DNA of 64,000 nt from Tepidamorphus gemmatus (GTDB lineage: Bacteria > Pseudomonadota > Alphaproteobacteria > Rhizobiales > Tepidamorphaceae), in the NCBI RefSeq assembly GCF_004346195.1, contig NZ_SMAK01000001.1, forward strand, positions 1 through 64,000. Reading direction: 5' to 3'. The first letter of the stretch is position 1. Each line of letters opens with the position of its first letter. The translations under genes were made by a program, and so were the position numbers. The notes under the pieces were generated by a model. That model searched no databases. It was not told where the DNA came from and was given only the letters and a program-made list of their open reading frames with translations. Of the stretch, positions 44,038 through 54,100 are shown piece by piece.

Positions 44038-45126
44038 ATGTCGCAGAGGGATGATGCAAAAATGGAGCACCTGCTGCGGGACGCCGCGTTGCGAAACGTC
44101 TCCTGGGACGACGTGCGCATTTTCCTGATCTGTGCCGAGACACGCAGCTTCCGCAAGGCTGCAACGATACTCAAGGTAAGTTCGTCGACAGTGGTACGCC
44201 GCATCGACCGGCTCGAGCACAGCCTTGGCATCCTGCTGTTCCGGCGGATTCCCGACGGGGTGGTGCTGACCGAGGAGGCGCGCGCTATCGTCGATCATGC
44301 CAAGCGCATGGAGCTGGCGATCTACGACGTCTTCCGGCGGGTCGAGCCGCAGGATGCGACGACCCTCGGCGTGGTGCGCGTTTCGATCACCGAGGGTCTC
44401 GGAACCTATTGGGTGATGCCGCGCCTGGTACAGTTCCAGAGGCAGTTTCCGTTCCTGATCATAGACCTGCGCTGTGCGATGGAGAGTGCCGACGTGCTGC
44501 GCATGGAGGCCGACATCGCGATCCAGTTCGTGCGGCCAACCGCCCCCGAGCTCATCGTCAGCAAGCTCGGGCGACTGCATGTCTATCCGTTTGCAGCGCC
44601 GAGCTACTCGGAAATATACGGTCTGCCGAGGTCGGTGGAGGAGATGGCGCGACACCGGCTCGTAGACCAGGCGGCGCCGCAGCTCGACAGCGGCGCCTGG
44701 GCGCGGCTGCTGGGAGTCGAGGACGTCGAAGGAATCGTCTCGCTGAGGACCAATTCCAGCGCGGCGCTGCTCTATGCGGTCGAGAAAGGCGCCGGGATCG
44801 GCGCGCTGCCAAGCTATGCGCCCCTGCTCGGCGCGCCGGTCGTGCCGGTCGATATCGGCGTCCATCATTCGATGGACATCTGGATGACCTATCATCCTTC
44901 CGCGCAGCGGTTGAAGCGTGTCGGTCTTGTCACCGACTGGATCAGGAAGATCTTCGATCCCAAGGCGCATCCCTGGTTCCGCGACGAATTCATCCATCCG
45001 GACGCGCTCGGCGCCGCGCTGACCGCGGACGTGTCGGAGAACATCGGCGTCGGGTTCGCGGCCGCCGCCCCGCTCGCGGGCGAGGCGACCCGTTGGACGG
45101 GTCTGCCGATGCGGCGCAGTCGCTGA
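44038..45126 (+). CDS. LysR-type transcriptional regulator
   Basis: 362 aa from ATG 44038 (GGAAG six bases before); GTG 44017 and ATG 44062 are alternatives. The winged helix is SWDDVRIFLICAETRSFRKAATILKVSSSTVVRRIDRLEHSLG (read in parts): the motif SSSTVVRRI replaces the usual SQPAVSRQI. The effector domain follows from about residue 95. The protein is about 60 residues longer than a typical LysR (300) because of a C-terminal extension (from about 315). It reads away from the hydrolase/GNAT operon with only 64 bases between, the usual layout for control of that operon. Confidence 0.85.
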   Translation: MSQRDDAKMEHLLRDAALRNVSWDDVRIFLICAETRSFRKAATILKVSSSTVVRRIDRLEHSLGILLFRRIPDGVVLTEEARAIVDHAKRMELAIYDVFRRVEPQDATTLGVVRVSITEGLGTYWVMPRLVQFQRQFPFLIIDLRCAMESADVLRMEADIAIQFVRPTAPELIVSKLGRLHVYPFAAPSYSEIYGLPRSVEEMARHRLVDQAAPQLDSGAWARLLGVEDVEGIVSLRTNSSAALLYAVEKGAGIGALPSYAPLLGAPVVPVDIGVHHSMDIWMTYHPSAQRLKRVGLVTDWIRKIFDPKAHPWFRDEFIHPDALGAALTADVSENIGVGFAAAAPLAGEATRWTGLPMRRSR

Positions 45127-45299
45127 CATTCCCGACAACCCCTGACATCGCCGGCGACGGGCGGGCAAGGCGCCGCGGATGGCTTCGACCGACCCTGCCA
45201 ATCGACCGGATCTGTTGCCTTCAGGGCACTTTGCGGTGCAGCGACCGGTGGTATCAAATTGCCGAATCGGGCATCGCTCAGGCGATTCAGGGGTGGAAC

Positions 45300-45920
45300 A
45301 TGGACATTGGGACTGTCGAGGTATCCAGAGCTCATGCCGGTCTCGTGAACCGGCGGACGCTACTGCTCGGCGGACTGTCGCTGTCGCTGGCGGGCTGCAC
45401 GGCCGAGACCATGGAAAGCTGGTCCTCCTATGCGTCGGCGGAGGGATCGCTCGATCCCAAGTTCCGGCGCACCCGTGTCCAGTACGCCACGCGCGAGAAG
45501 CCGGGCACCATCGTCGTCGATACCTCGAACCGGTATCTCTACGTCGTGGAGGAGGGCGGCATGGCGACCCGCTACGGCGTCGGTGTCGGCCGGGCCGGTT
45601 TCGCGTGGAGCGGCCGGGCGGTGGTTGGCCGCAAGGAGGAATGGCCCGTCTGGACGCCGCCGCCGCGGATGATCGCCCGCCAGCCCGAGCTGCGGAAATA
45701 TGCCGGCGGCATGCCCGGTGGTCCGGACAATCCGCTCGGTGCGCGCGCGCTCTACCTCTATCGCGGCGGCCGTGACACGCTCTATCGTCTGCACGGCACC
45801 AACCAGCCGGCTTCGATCGGCCAGGCAATGTCGAGCGGCTGCATCAGGTTGCTGAATTCCGATATCGAGCACCTCTACGACCGCACGAAGATCGGAACGC
45901 CGGTGGTGGTGCTGGCCTGA
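45300..45920 (+). CDS. L,D-transpeptidase (YkuD domain), lipoprotein
   Basis: 206 aa from ATG 45300. The N-terminal RRTLLLGGLSLSLAGCTAE is a lipobox signal with twin Arg. The YkuD domain ends HGTNQPASIGQAMSSGCIRLLN with catalytic His, Ser, Cys and Arg, giving the L,D-transpeptidase active site that attacks peptidoglycan tetrapeptides. Such proteins make 3-3 crosslinks or attach lipoproteins. The 173-base upstream region has no recognised element. Confidence 0.9.
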   Translation: MDIGTVEVSRAHAGLVNRRTLLLGGLSLSLAGCTAETMESWSSYASAEGSLDPKFRRTRVQYATREKPGTIVVDTSNRYLYVVEEGGMATRYGVGVGRAGFAWSGRAVVGRKEEWPVWTPPPRMIARQPELRKYAGGMPGGPDNPLGARALYLYRGGRDTLYRLHGTNQPASIGQAMSSGCIRLLNSDIEHLYDRTKIGTPVVVLA

Positions 45921-45998
45921 GACGCGAGCCGCCTGACCCCCGGGGCGTTCGCGTCGGCTCACGCGGCGGCTGGTCTGCGGCCGTGACGCGCGCACGGA

Positions 45999-47117
45999 TC
46001 AGCCGGCTGCAACCCGCCTGAGATGATTGTCCCAGCTCAGCGTCTGCGACGCGGACAGGATGCTGTCCGCCGCGCCGTCCGCGCCGGCCTCGATCAGGCG
46101 GCCGTCGCCCGAGGAGACGAGGAAGCCGCCGGGCCGCCGTGCCGGGGCGACGCCGCAGCCGTCGGCGATCTCGGTCGTCCCGAGGCAGTCGCCCGTTGCC
46201 GCGTCCCAATAGGCGACGATGCCGCCGCGCGGGCTCGACGTGGCGACGATGGTTCCGGAGGCGTCCACGGCGACGCTGCCGATGTAGTTCCGGAGGCGCC
46301 GCAGCACGTCGGGTGGTCCGGCGAACATCTCGATGGCATGGCCGCGGCGATGGCGGCCGACCAGCGGCGGCCGGTCGGCGTCGGAACCGTGATACTGGCC
46401 TCCGACCCAGACATGGCCGGCGGCGTCGACCGCCAGGTGGTGGAAGGCCAGCTTGTGCAGCGCTGGGTCAAGCCGGGCAAGCTCCAGCAGGTCTCCGGTC
46501 GCCGCGTCCACATAGGCGAGGGCCGGCGCCATCTCGTCGAGGTTGAGCGGCAGCTTGCCGTAGTCGGGATGCAGCAGCAGCCCGCCGTTGGCAATGCACA
46601 GCGTCCGACCGTCCGGCAGCAGCACAACCTCGTGCGGGTCCAGGCCGCCGCTGTCGAATTCGCCGATCCGCCGCAGCCCGTCCGCCGGATCATACAGGCC
46701 GAGCACGCCGCGTCCGCCAACATAGTCGTTCTCGGTGGCGACCAGCAGCCGGCCGCGGTCGGCGAAGGTGCCGTGACCGAAGAAGTGCCGGTCCTGCGCG
46801 GCGGCAACCGCCTGCAGCGGCGTCCGGCCGGTCAGATCGAACGCGACGGCGAAGCGCCCGGGCTGGCGCGCGAAGGCCACCGCGCCGGAGCCGTCCGGCC
46901 GCACCGCGAAGGAATGGCCGCGGTCACCGAGCGGTACCACCAGAACGTCGCGTCCGCGGCCATCGACCACCGCCACCTCGAACCGGCCGGCTGCCTTGCG
47001 CGCCGCGAGATAGCTCGGTGCCTCCGGTCCCTCCACGCCCCAGGCAGCTGCCGTCGACAGGCCCGCCGAGGCTGCCATCGCCAGGAACAGGCGCCGATCA
47101 ATCGCCGTCGAGTGCAT
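45999..47117 (-). CDS. DUF1513 beta-propeller protein of the iron operon
   Basis: 372 aa. A Tat-like signal (RRLFLAMAASAGLSTAAAW) precedes a WD-like propeller built from short repeats: GHGTFADRGRLLVATENDY, GLDPHEVVLLPDGRTLCIANGG, NYIGSVAVDASGTIVATSSPRGG. DUF1513 proteins occur with imelysins and di-heme oxidoreductases in iron-regulated clusters; the biochemical role is unknown. Last gene of a four-gene minus-strand operon, starting inside the end of the preceding gene (20-base overlap). Confidence 0.87.
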   Translation of the reverse strand: MHSTAIDRRLFLAMAASAGLSTAAAWGVEGPEAPSYLAARKAAGRFEVAVVDGRGRDVLVVPLGDRGHSFAVRPDGSGAVAFARQPGRFAVAFDLTGRTPLQAVAAAQDRHFFGHGTFADRGRLLVATENDYVGGRGVLGLYDPADGLRRIGEFDSGGLDPHEVVLLPDGRTLCIANGGLLLHPDYGKLPLNLDEMAPALAYVDAATGDLLELARLDPALHKLAFHHLAVDAAGHVWVGGQYHGSDADRPPLVGRHRRGHAIEMFAGPPDVLRRLRNYIGSVAVDASGTIVATSSPRGGIVAYWDAATGDCLGTTEIADGCGVAPARRPGGFLVSSGDGRLIEAGADGAADSILSASQTLSWDNHLRRVAAG

Positions 47118-48183
47118 TGAAGCCGACCCTTGTCCCGAGCGCCGGGGCGAGCTGCTCGTTGACCGTATTGCGGATGCTGTTGAGAGCGATCACCGTATAG
47201 ATCATCGCGGCCCGGTCGGGTCCGCCGGACACCGACTCGCCGACCGGTTCACGCAGGGTCTCGAGCGATTCGCGCGCCTTGCGCAGTTCGAGATCAATCG
47301 AACCGTCGATCCAGCGGCGCTCCGCGTCCAGCATCCGCGGAACGCCGATCGCGCCGTAGAAGGATGCGATCGCCCGCACATTGGTGGCAATCAGCTGCAG
47401 GGTCAGCCCGCTCCGCCACAGCGGGGCAAGCTTCGGATTGGCTGTCTCCGGCTCGCGCCCGAGGAATGGCGCGATCATTGCCTCCGAGAGGAACTGCAGC
47501 GCGGTCGTCATCGCCTTGAGACTCTCGGCGACGACCTCTTCGGCCGTCCGGTAGACCGCGCTTTGCGGACCGGGATGCGCGAACTCGCGGGCCGTGTCGG
47601 AGCCGGCCGCCCAGGCAGCGCGGATGTCCTCGGCTGTCTGGCTGAGATTGACGGCGATTGCCGCTGCGAAGCCGCACCGGAAGCGACCGGCCGGCTCGCC
47701 GGTCAGCAATGCGTCGGACCCAGTTCCGAACAGCACGAACTCCAGGGCGGGCAGGCCCTGCACGGCGACACTCTTGCCGCGCAAGGTTGCAGCGTCGAGA
47801 ACGTCGGTGGAGCCCTTCGCCAGTATCTGCTCGAGCTGGCGGATCGTGACACCGCGAGGGTCCGGCCAGAAGAAGATCCGTTCGTAGCGGTTCTCCTCCA
47901 CCAGCGGTCCGAAGCGCAGCACGGAGACCCGCGCCCAGGCGCCAACGGCATCGCCGAAGCGCTGCCGGGCGACCTCCAGCCGGGCCGCGCTCGGCTCGCG
48001 GCAGAGCAACTCGACGGCGCCGGAGACCGCGGCGGTCGCCGCGGCGAATTGCTGCGTGGCGGGCTGGATGTAGCGTTCGATGAGGCGATTGCCTATGTCG
48101 GACGTCTCATCGGCATGCGCCGCGCCGCCGCAGAGCAGGCAGGATGCGGTGACCAGCACGACCGAGATGACGTGACGAAGCAC
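47098..48183 (-). CDS. Imelysin-like periplasmic protein (second copy)
   Basis: 361 aa. Signal peptide with cleavage near HADE (about residue 25). The all-helical imelysin/ICMP domain follows. The first imelysin in this operon has GYHAIEFLLWG with the GxHxxE motif, but here the equivalent segment is GLPALEFVLFG, so the His is replaced by Pro, which would alter a metal-ligand candidate. The start is immediately next to the stop of the di-heme gene (no gap), and its end overlaps the DUF1513 gene, showing tight coupling. Confidence 0.85.
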   Translation of the reverse strand: MLRHVISVVLVTASCLLCGGAAHADETSDIGNRLIERYIQPATQQFAAATAAVSGAVELLCREPSAARLEVARQRFGDAVGAWARVSVLRFGPLVEENRYERIFFWPDPRGVTIRQLEQILAKGSTDVLDAATLRGKSVAVQGLPALEFVLFGTGSDALLTGEPAGRFRCGFAAAIAVNLSQTAEDIRAAWAAGSDTAREFAHPGPQSAVYRTAEEVVAESLKAMTTALQFLSEAMIAPFLGREPETANPKLAPLWRSGLTLQLIATNVRAIASFYGAIGVPRMLDAERRWIDGSIDLELRKARESLETLREPVGESVSGGPDRAAMIYTVIALNSIRNTVNEQLAPALGTRVGFNALDGD

Positions 48184-49707
48184 TTAGAGCGACTCCAGGA
48201 AACGGACCAGCGCGGCCCGATCGTCCGGCGACATTCTGACAACGGCATCCCTGGCGGCCCGCGCCTCGCCGTCGTGCCAGAGCACAGCCTCGAGCAAGGT
48301 CCTGGCGCGGCCATCGTGCAAGAAGCCCGCCTCCGGGCTCACAATATGGGTCAGGCCGATTCCCCACAATGGCGGCGTGCGCCACTCTCGGCCGGTCGCA
48401 TCGCCTTCCGGGCGGCCGTCTGCCAACGATTCGCCCATGTCGTGCAGCAACAGGTCGGTGTAGGGCCAGATGAGCTGGAAGCGGTGAGCCGCGCGCGCCG
48501 CGTCGCGGCGGGTGACGTATTTCGGCCGGTGGCAGGCGGCACAGCCGGCCGCGTGGAACATTTCCTTGCCGCGCAGCACCTGCGGATCGTCGAGGTCGCG
48601 CCGTTCGGGCACCGCCAGATTGGCGGCGTAGAACACGACCAGATCGAACAGCTCGGCGGGCACCTCGTCATCGCCCAGATGGCGCTGGATGCCGGTCGGC
48701 ATCGCCCGGCAAGCGGCCTGTGCCTCGGTGCAGTCGCCGTAGGGATCCGGTACGGCCGGGCTCGACAGTCCCATGTCGCCTGCGAAGGCGTGCGCGGACT
48801 GGCTGCGCACCGTCGGCTGGATCGCCTTCCAGCCGAATCGGCCGAGCACCACCTCGCCGGTCTCGGAGTCCCGCACCCAGTTCGGGCGGCCGGAAATGCC
48901 GTCGCCGTCCAGATCGTCGGGATCGGCGGCGGCGAGGATGTCGGACTCGGCAATCGCCTCCAGCAGTCCGAGGCCCAGCATCTGCTGGGCCACCCGCGGC
49001 GAGGTCATCACGTCCGCGCGCATCGGGCCGTAGCCGAGATCGGTCAACTCGAAGCGCGGCCTGCGCAGCATCACCGTCTCACCGCCCGACAGTGCTACCG
49101 GATGCTCATCCCAGGTCGTGCGTATGCGTGCCTCGGCCGGTATGCCCGGAACGGCGAAGTCCTGGAGCTGGGTTCCATAGACCGGTTCGGGAATGACGAG
49201 GGCGCGGCGCTCGGCGAGCATCGCCGTCTCGACGGCATCGAGCGGGGGTACGGACAGGCGGATCAGCATCGTCACCGCATCGTCGTCCGGTCCGTCCGGC
49301 GCATGACCGCGTCCATCCTTGAGGTGGCAGCCCTGGCAGGAACGGGCATTGAACAGCGGGCCGAGTCCGTCCGAGGCGAGGGTGGAGGAGGGCGCCGACA
49401 CCCAGTCCTTGCGGAACAGGCCGTTGCCGACCTGGAACGCCTGCCGCTCTTCGAACGACAGATTGGCGGAGGGATGCGAGAAGATGTCCCGGTTGAGCAT
49501 CTTGCGCACCGTCGCTGCGCCCGCGGGCATCCGCTCGAACGGCTCTGGCGCGGCGAAATCGGTGGCCGGCGCGGTGACCTTGCGTACCCGCGCGGCATCC
49601 TGCGGAGTCAGGTCGTCACGCTCCGCGGATGCGATCGCCGTCGCCGCGACGATCCCCGCCGCGACGATGGAGAGGGTGGCCAAGGCCGCAGCGACATGCC
49701 GGTGCAT
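48184..49707 (-). CDS. Di-heme oxidoreductase, putative peroxidase/thiol oxidoreductase family
   Basis: 507 aa from ATG 49707; the frame extends to 49821 but that overlaps the upstream gene. Signal peptide (ALATLSIVAAGIVAATAIASA) then two c-type heme sites, CQGCH (about residue 126) and CAACH (about 395). This is the DUF1111/di-heme family found beside imelysins; it is periplasmic. A role in electron transfer linked to iron oxidation state is likely but unproven. It lies 58 bases after the first imelysin gene. Confidence 0.9.
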   Translation of the reverse strand: MHRHVAAALATLSIVAAGIVAATAIASAERDDLTPQDAARVRKVTAPATDFAAPEPFERMPAGAATVRKMLNRDIFSHPSANLSFEERQAFQVGNGLFRKDWVSAPSSTLASDGLGPLFNARSCQGCHLKDGRGHAPDGPDDDAVTMLIRLSVPPLDAVETAMLAERRALVIPEPVYGTQLQDFAVPGIPAEARIRTTWDEHPVALSGGETVMLRRPRFELTDLGYGPMRADVMTSPRVAQQMLGLGLLEAIAESDILAAADPDDLDGDGISGRPNWVRDSETGEVVLGRFGWKAIQPTVRSQSAHAFAGDMGLSSPAVPDPYGDCTEAQAACRAMPTGIQRHLGDDEVPAELFDLVVFYAANLAVPERRDLDDPQVLRGKEMFHAAGCAACHRPKYVTRRDAARAAHRFQLIWPYTDLLLHDMGESLADGRPEGDATGREWRTPPLWGIGLTHIVSPEAGFLHDGRARTLLEAVLWHDGEARAARDAVVRMSPDDRAALVRFLESL

Positions 49708-49765
49708 GGTCACGGGGTGTCGTCCATTGAGGCGGGCGTCGGCGACCGGCCGGCCCGCCTGCAAT

Positions 49766-51031
49766 TCATTGGAACACGGCTTGCGGATTGTCGAGACTGT
49801 CGGAACCCTCGATCTCCACACCTGAGATATCGAGTGCGGCGATGATGCGCTCGATCGTGCGCGTCTGGTCGATCAGCGCGTCGATGGCCGCCTGGACAAT
49901 GGCGTTGCCCTCCGCATTTCCCTCGCCGATCAGCTGGTCGTAGGCTTCGCCAGCATCGGCGCGATCGCGGATCACCTGCATCGCTGCCAGCGTGGCGTCG
50001 AGCTTGCTGCGCATCTCCGCGTCGAGCGCCGGATCGACCGCCTGCACCAGATCGGAGAGACTCGGACCCTCGACCATCGAGCCGTCGATCCGCTCGTAAC
50101 GCCCCAGATAGACGTTCCGTATCCCGAGGACGTCGTAATAGTGCGAGTTGTGGGTGTTGTCGGAGAAGCAGTCGTGCTCCTCCTCCGGATCGTGCAGCAT
50201 GAGGCCGAGCTTCATGCGCTCGCCGGCGAGCTCGCCGTAGGAGAGCGAACCCAGGCCGGTCAGGATTGCCGCGAGCCCGTCCCTGGGGTCACCGTCGAGG
50301 AGGGTTGCGCGTGCTTCACCACCCTCCTGCCAGTTGCCGACCATCTCGGTCAGGTCGCTGACCAGCAACTGGGACACCGCGCTCAGATAGTCGCCACGGC
50401 GCTCGCAGTTGCCGCCGGTGCAGGCGGTCCTGTCGTAATCGGTGTGGGGACGCTGGCCAGCACCCGGTCCGGTACCGTTCAGATCCTGGCCCCACAACAG
50501 GAATTCGATGGCGTGATAGCCGCTCGCGACGTTCGCCTCGATACCGCCGATCTCCTGCAGAGTCTGGGAAATGAGCTGCGGGGTGATGTCGGTGGCGTCG
50601 ACGACGCGACCACCCACCGTGATCGACGGATTGGCGATGATATTGGCCGCGTAATATGCATTGGTATCGGATTCCGTGCCGTAGGAGGCGTCGACATAGT
50701 CGATCAGTCCTTCGTCGAGCGGCCAGGCATTCACCCGGCCCTCCCAGTCGTCGACAATCGGATTGCCGAAGCGGAAGGCCTCGGTCTGCTGGTAGGGCAC
50801 GCGGGCGGCGATCCAGGCCTGCCTTGCCGCGGCGAGGCTGTCCTGCGATGGCGAGGCGAGCAGGTGCTGTACCGCGTCGTCCAGTGTCTTGGCGGTTTCG
50901 AGCGAATCCTCGTAGCCGGCGAGCGCGATGTCCGCATAGGTCTCCAGGACTTCCCGTATGTCGGCGGCGGCTGGCAGCGCGGCGAGGCTCCACAGCCCCC
51001 CGGCGACGAGCGTGATCGGAATCGGTCGCAT
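49766..51031 (-). CDS. Imelysin family iron-regulated protein (IrpA-like)
   Basis: 421 aa. Signal peptide ending PAAAD (about residue 23). VASGYHAIEFLLWGQD (about residue 168) is the GxHxxE metal-binding motif, and the DYLSAVSQLLVSDL helix, SHYYDVLGIRNVYLG and NPQAVFQ ending are typical of IrpA/ICMP. These periplasmic or outer-membrane-associated proteins are induced under iron limitation. It opens the four-gene operon; a TGA-N9-TCA box lies about 31-45 bases upstream. Confidence 0.9.
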   Translation of the reverse strand: MRPIPITLVAGGLWSLAALPAAADIREVLETYADIALAGYEDSLETAKTLDDAVQHLLASPSQDSLAAARQAWIAARVPYQQTEAFRFGNPIVDDWEGRVNAWPLDEGLIDYVDASYGTESDTNAYYAANIIANPSITVGGRVVDATDITPQLISQTLQEIGGIEANVASGYHAIEFLLWGQDLNGTGPGAGQRPHTDYDRTACTGGNCERRGDYLSAVSQLLVSDLTEMVGNWQEGGEARATLLDGDPRDGLAAILTGLGSLSYGELAGERMKLGLMLHDPEEEHDCFSDNTHNSHYYDVLGIRNVYLGRYERIDGSMVEGPSLSDLVQAVDPALDAEMRSKLDATLAAMQVIRDRADAGEAYDQLIGEGNAEGNAIVQAAIDALIDQTRTIERIIAALDISGVEIEGSDSLDNPQAVFQ

Positions 51032-51061
51032 GGCGTATCCTCGACGATGGTCGCGAAATGC

Positions 51062-51076
51062 TGAAGGATAAAGTCA
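51062..51076 (-). promoter_or_regulatory. Candidate RirA iron-responsive box upstream of the imelysin operon
   Basis: TGAAGGATAAAGTCA fits the TGA-N9-TCA consensus of the rhizobial iron-responsive operator bound by RirA. The start of the first imelysin gene is 31 bases away. A random match of the six fixed bases in 100 bases is about 2-3 percent, so position and context give most of the support. Confidence 0.5.
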
Positions 51077-51175
51077 TATTTTCGCCGGAAATTCCCACCG
51101 CCGGGCCGTCATGTCAATGGCGGCGAACCGGCAACCGCTCACCTGCGTCAGGCTGTCGCCCCGGCGACCCCCCGG

Positions 51176-54100
51176 TCAGCCGCGATCGTCGCTGGCGGCG
51201 ATCAGCGAGGCGTTGCCGCCGGCCGCGGCGGTATTGACCGAGATCACCTGCTCCTGCGCGAAGCGGGTGAGGTAATCAGGTCCGCCGGCCTTCGGGCCGG
51301 TACCGGAAAGTCCCGAGCCGCCGAACGGCTGGGTGCCGACCACCGCACCGATCATGTTGCGGTTGACGTAGATGTTGCCGATGGCGAGCGCGTCGGCAAC
51401 CTGTCGGTGGACGGCGTCGATGCGGCTGTGGACGCCGAGCGTCAGGCCGTAGCCGGTCGCCGCGATCGACCGGATCACTCGGTCGAGCTCGCCGGATTTC
51501 CAGCGGACCACATGCAGGATCGGACCGAAGATCTCTTCGGTCAGCTCCTCCGCGGACCTCAGGGCGACGATGTGCGGCGCCATCCAGGTGCCGCCGGCCA
51601 GTACGCCTCCGGGCAGGCTGCCGGCGAACAGCACCTCCTGTTCGCGCTGCATGCGCGCGACATGGGCGGCGAGCCTGTCGCGTGCCTCGGCGTCGATGAC
51701 GGGGCCGATATCGGTCGCCGGATCGCGGGGATCGCCGAGTTTCAGTTCCCGCGCGGCTCCGGCGATCATCTCGATCATCCGGTCGGCGACCTCGTCCTGC
51801 AGGAACAGGAGCCGCAGCGCCGAGCAGCGCTGTCCGGCGGATCGGAAGGCCGAGGTGATGACGTCGTCGGACACCTGTTCGGGGAGCGCGGTGGCATCGA
51901 CGATCATGGCGTTGATGCCGCCGGTTTCCGCGATCAGCGGCACGATCGGTCCGTCCTTGGCGGCAAGCGCGCGGTTGATTCGCCAGGCGGTCTTGGTCGA
52001 TCCGGTGAAGGCGACGCCGGCGACCTGGCGATGCGCGACGAGGTGCGCGCCGACAGTGCCGTCGCCGGGCACGAGATTGACGGCATTCGCCGGAATGCCG
52101 GCTTCGTGCATCAGGCGGACCGCGAGTGCCGCGATCAAGGGCGTCTGCTCGGCGGGCTTGGCCACCACGGTGTTGCCGGCTGCCAGGGCGGCGACGACCT
52201 GACCGGTGAAGATGGCCAGCGGGAAGTTCCACGGGCTGATGCAGACGAACACGCCGCGGCCGCGGTGGCGCCAGCGGTTGTCCTCGCCGGTCGGCCCCGG
52301 CATCAGGCGGTCGACGGTGAACAGGCGGCGGGCTTCGGCGGCATAGTAGCGGCAGAAGTCGACGGCCTCGCGCACCTCGGCCAGACCGTCGGCCAGCGTC
52401 TTGCCCGCTTCGACGGCAAGCAGCGCCATCAGACGGTCGCGGTTGTCCTCGTAGAGGCCGGCGATGCGGTCGAGCAGACGGGCGCGCTCCGCGGCCGGCG
52501 TGCGCGACCAGGACGCGAATCCGCATGCGGCTGCCTCGATGGCGCTGTCGGCTGCATCGGGAGCGGCGTCGAACGCGGTTCCCGCGACCGTATGGCCGTC
52601 GATCGGGCTCACAACCTTGCGCTCGAGCCCGCCGAGCGGGCGTGCGTCGACCAGCGGTTCGGCCGGCGCGGCGGGCAGGGTCGCAGCCGCGATACCGCGG
52701 GTCAGCGCGGCAAGCGTCGCCCGATGCCCGAACTCCAGGCCCCGCGAATTTGCCCGCGACGGGCGGTACAGATCGGCGGGAAGCGCGATGCCGGTGTGAT
52801 GCACCGGATGGTCGGGGCCAAGGGCAGCGGCGGGCCGGACCAGCAGTCGCTCGACGGGGATGTCGCGATCGCCGACCATCGAGACGAACGAGGAGTTGGC
52901 GCCGTTCTCGAGCAGCCGGCGGACCAGATAGGCGAGCAGGTCCTTGTGTCCGCCGACCGGCGCGTAGACGCGGCAGGCGGCGGCCGGTCGCAGGATGGCG
53001 AGCGTCTCGTAGAGCGCCTCGCCCATGCCATGCAGGCGCTGGAACTCGAAGCCGCCGGCACCTCCGGCGATCTCGAGCACGGTGGCGACGGTCAGCGCGT
53101 TGTGGGTGGCGATCTGCGGATAGAGCCGCGGCCGGGCAGCGAGCAGCCGCGCGGCGCAGGCCACGTAGCACAGATCCGTGGCCGGTTTGCGGGTGAAGAC
53201 CGGGAAGCCGTCGAGACCACGTTCCTGGGCGCGCTTCACCTCGGTGTCCCAGTAGGCCCCCTTGACCAGGCGGACCATCAGACGGCGGTCATGAGCCTCG
53301 GCTGCCTCGCGGATCCAGTCGATGACCTGCGGTGCGCGCTTCTGGTAGGCCTGGACGGCGAGACCGAAGCCGTCCCAGCCGGCGAGCGAGGGATCGGCCA
53401 GCGCCGCGCCGAACACGTCAAGCGAGAGTTCCAGCCGGTCGGCCTCCTCGGCGTCAACGGTCAGGTTGAGGTCGAAGTTCCTGGCCAGCCGCGCCAGCTC
53501 GATCAACCGGGGGACAAGCTCGCGCATCACCCGGTCGCGCTGCACCGCCTCGTAACGGGGGTGCAGCGCGGAAAGCTTGACCGAGATGCCCGGCCGTTCG
53601 GGCAGCGGCCGGTTGCCGGCCTTGCGGCCGATTGCGTCGATGGCGGCGGCGTAGGCGGCGAAGTAGCGTTCGGCGTCCGCTGCGGTGCGTGCGCCTTCGC
53701 CCAGCATGTCGAAGGAATGCCGCACGCCGCGGTTCTCTGCCGAGCGTGCCCGCGCCAGAGCCGCGCCGATCGTCTCGCCCAGCACGAACTGGTGACCGAG
53801 GACGCGCATCGCCCGGCGCGTCGCCGTCCGCACGGCCGGCAGGCCGAGCCGCTTGACGAGGCTTGAAAGGATGCCCTCCGGCGTCTCGCCCGGCTGCACG
53901 ATGCGGCTCGACAGGCCGAGCGCCCAGGTCGAGGCGGAGACGAGCCAGGTGTCGCTGTGGCCCTCGTGCGCGGCCCAGTCGCCGGCGCCGAGCTTGTCCT
54001 CGATGAGGCGGTCCGCCGTCTCCGCGTCCGGCACCCTGAGCAGCGCCTCGGCCAGCACCATCAGCGCCAGGCCTTCGCGCGTCGACAGGCCGTATTCGCG

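Noticed and set aside
51407-53866. 819-codon plus-strand open frame
   Set aside because: Antisense to putA with no recognisable domain; explained by GC-rich codon bias.
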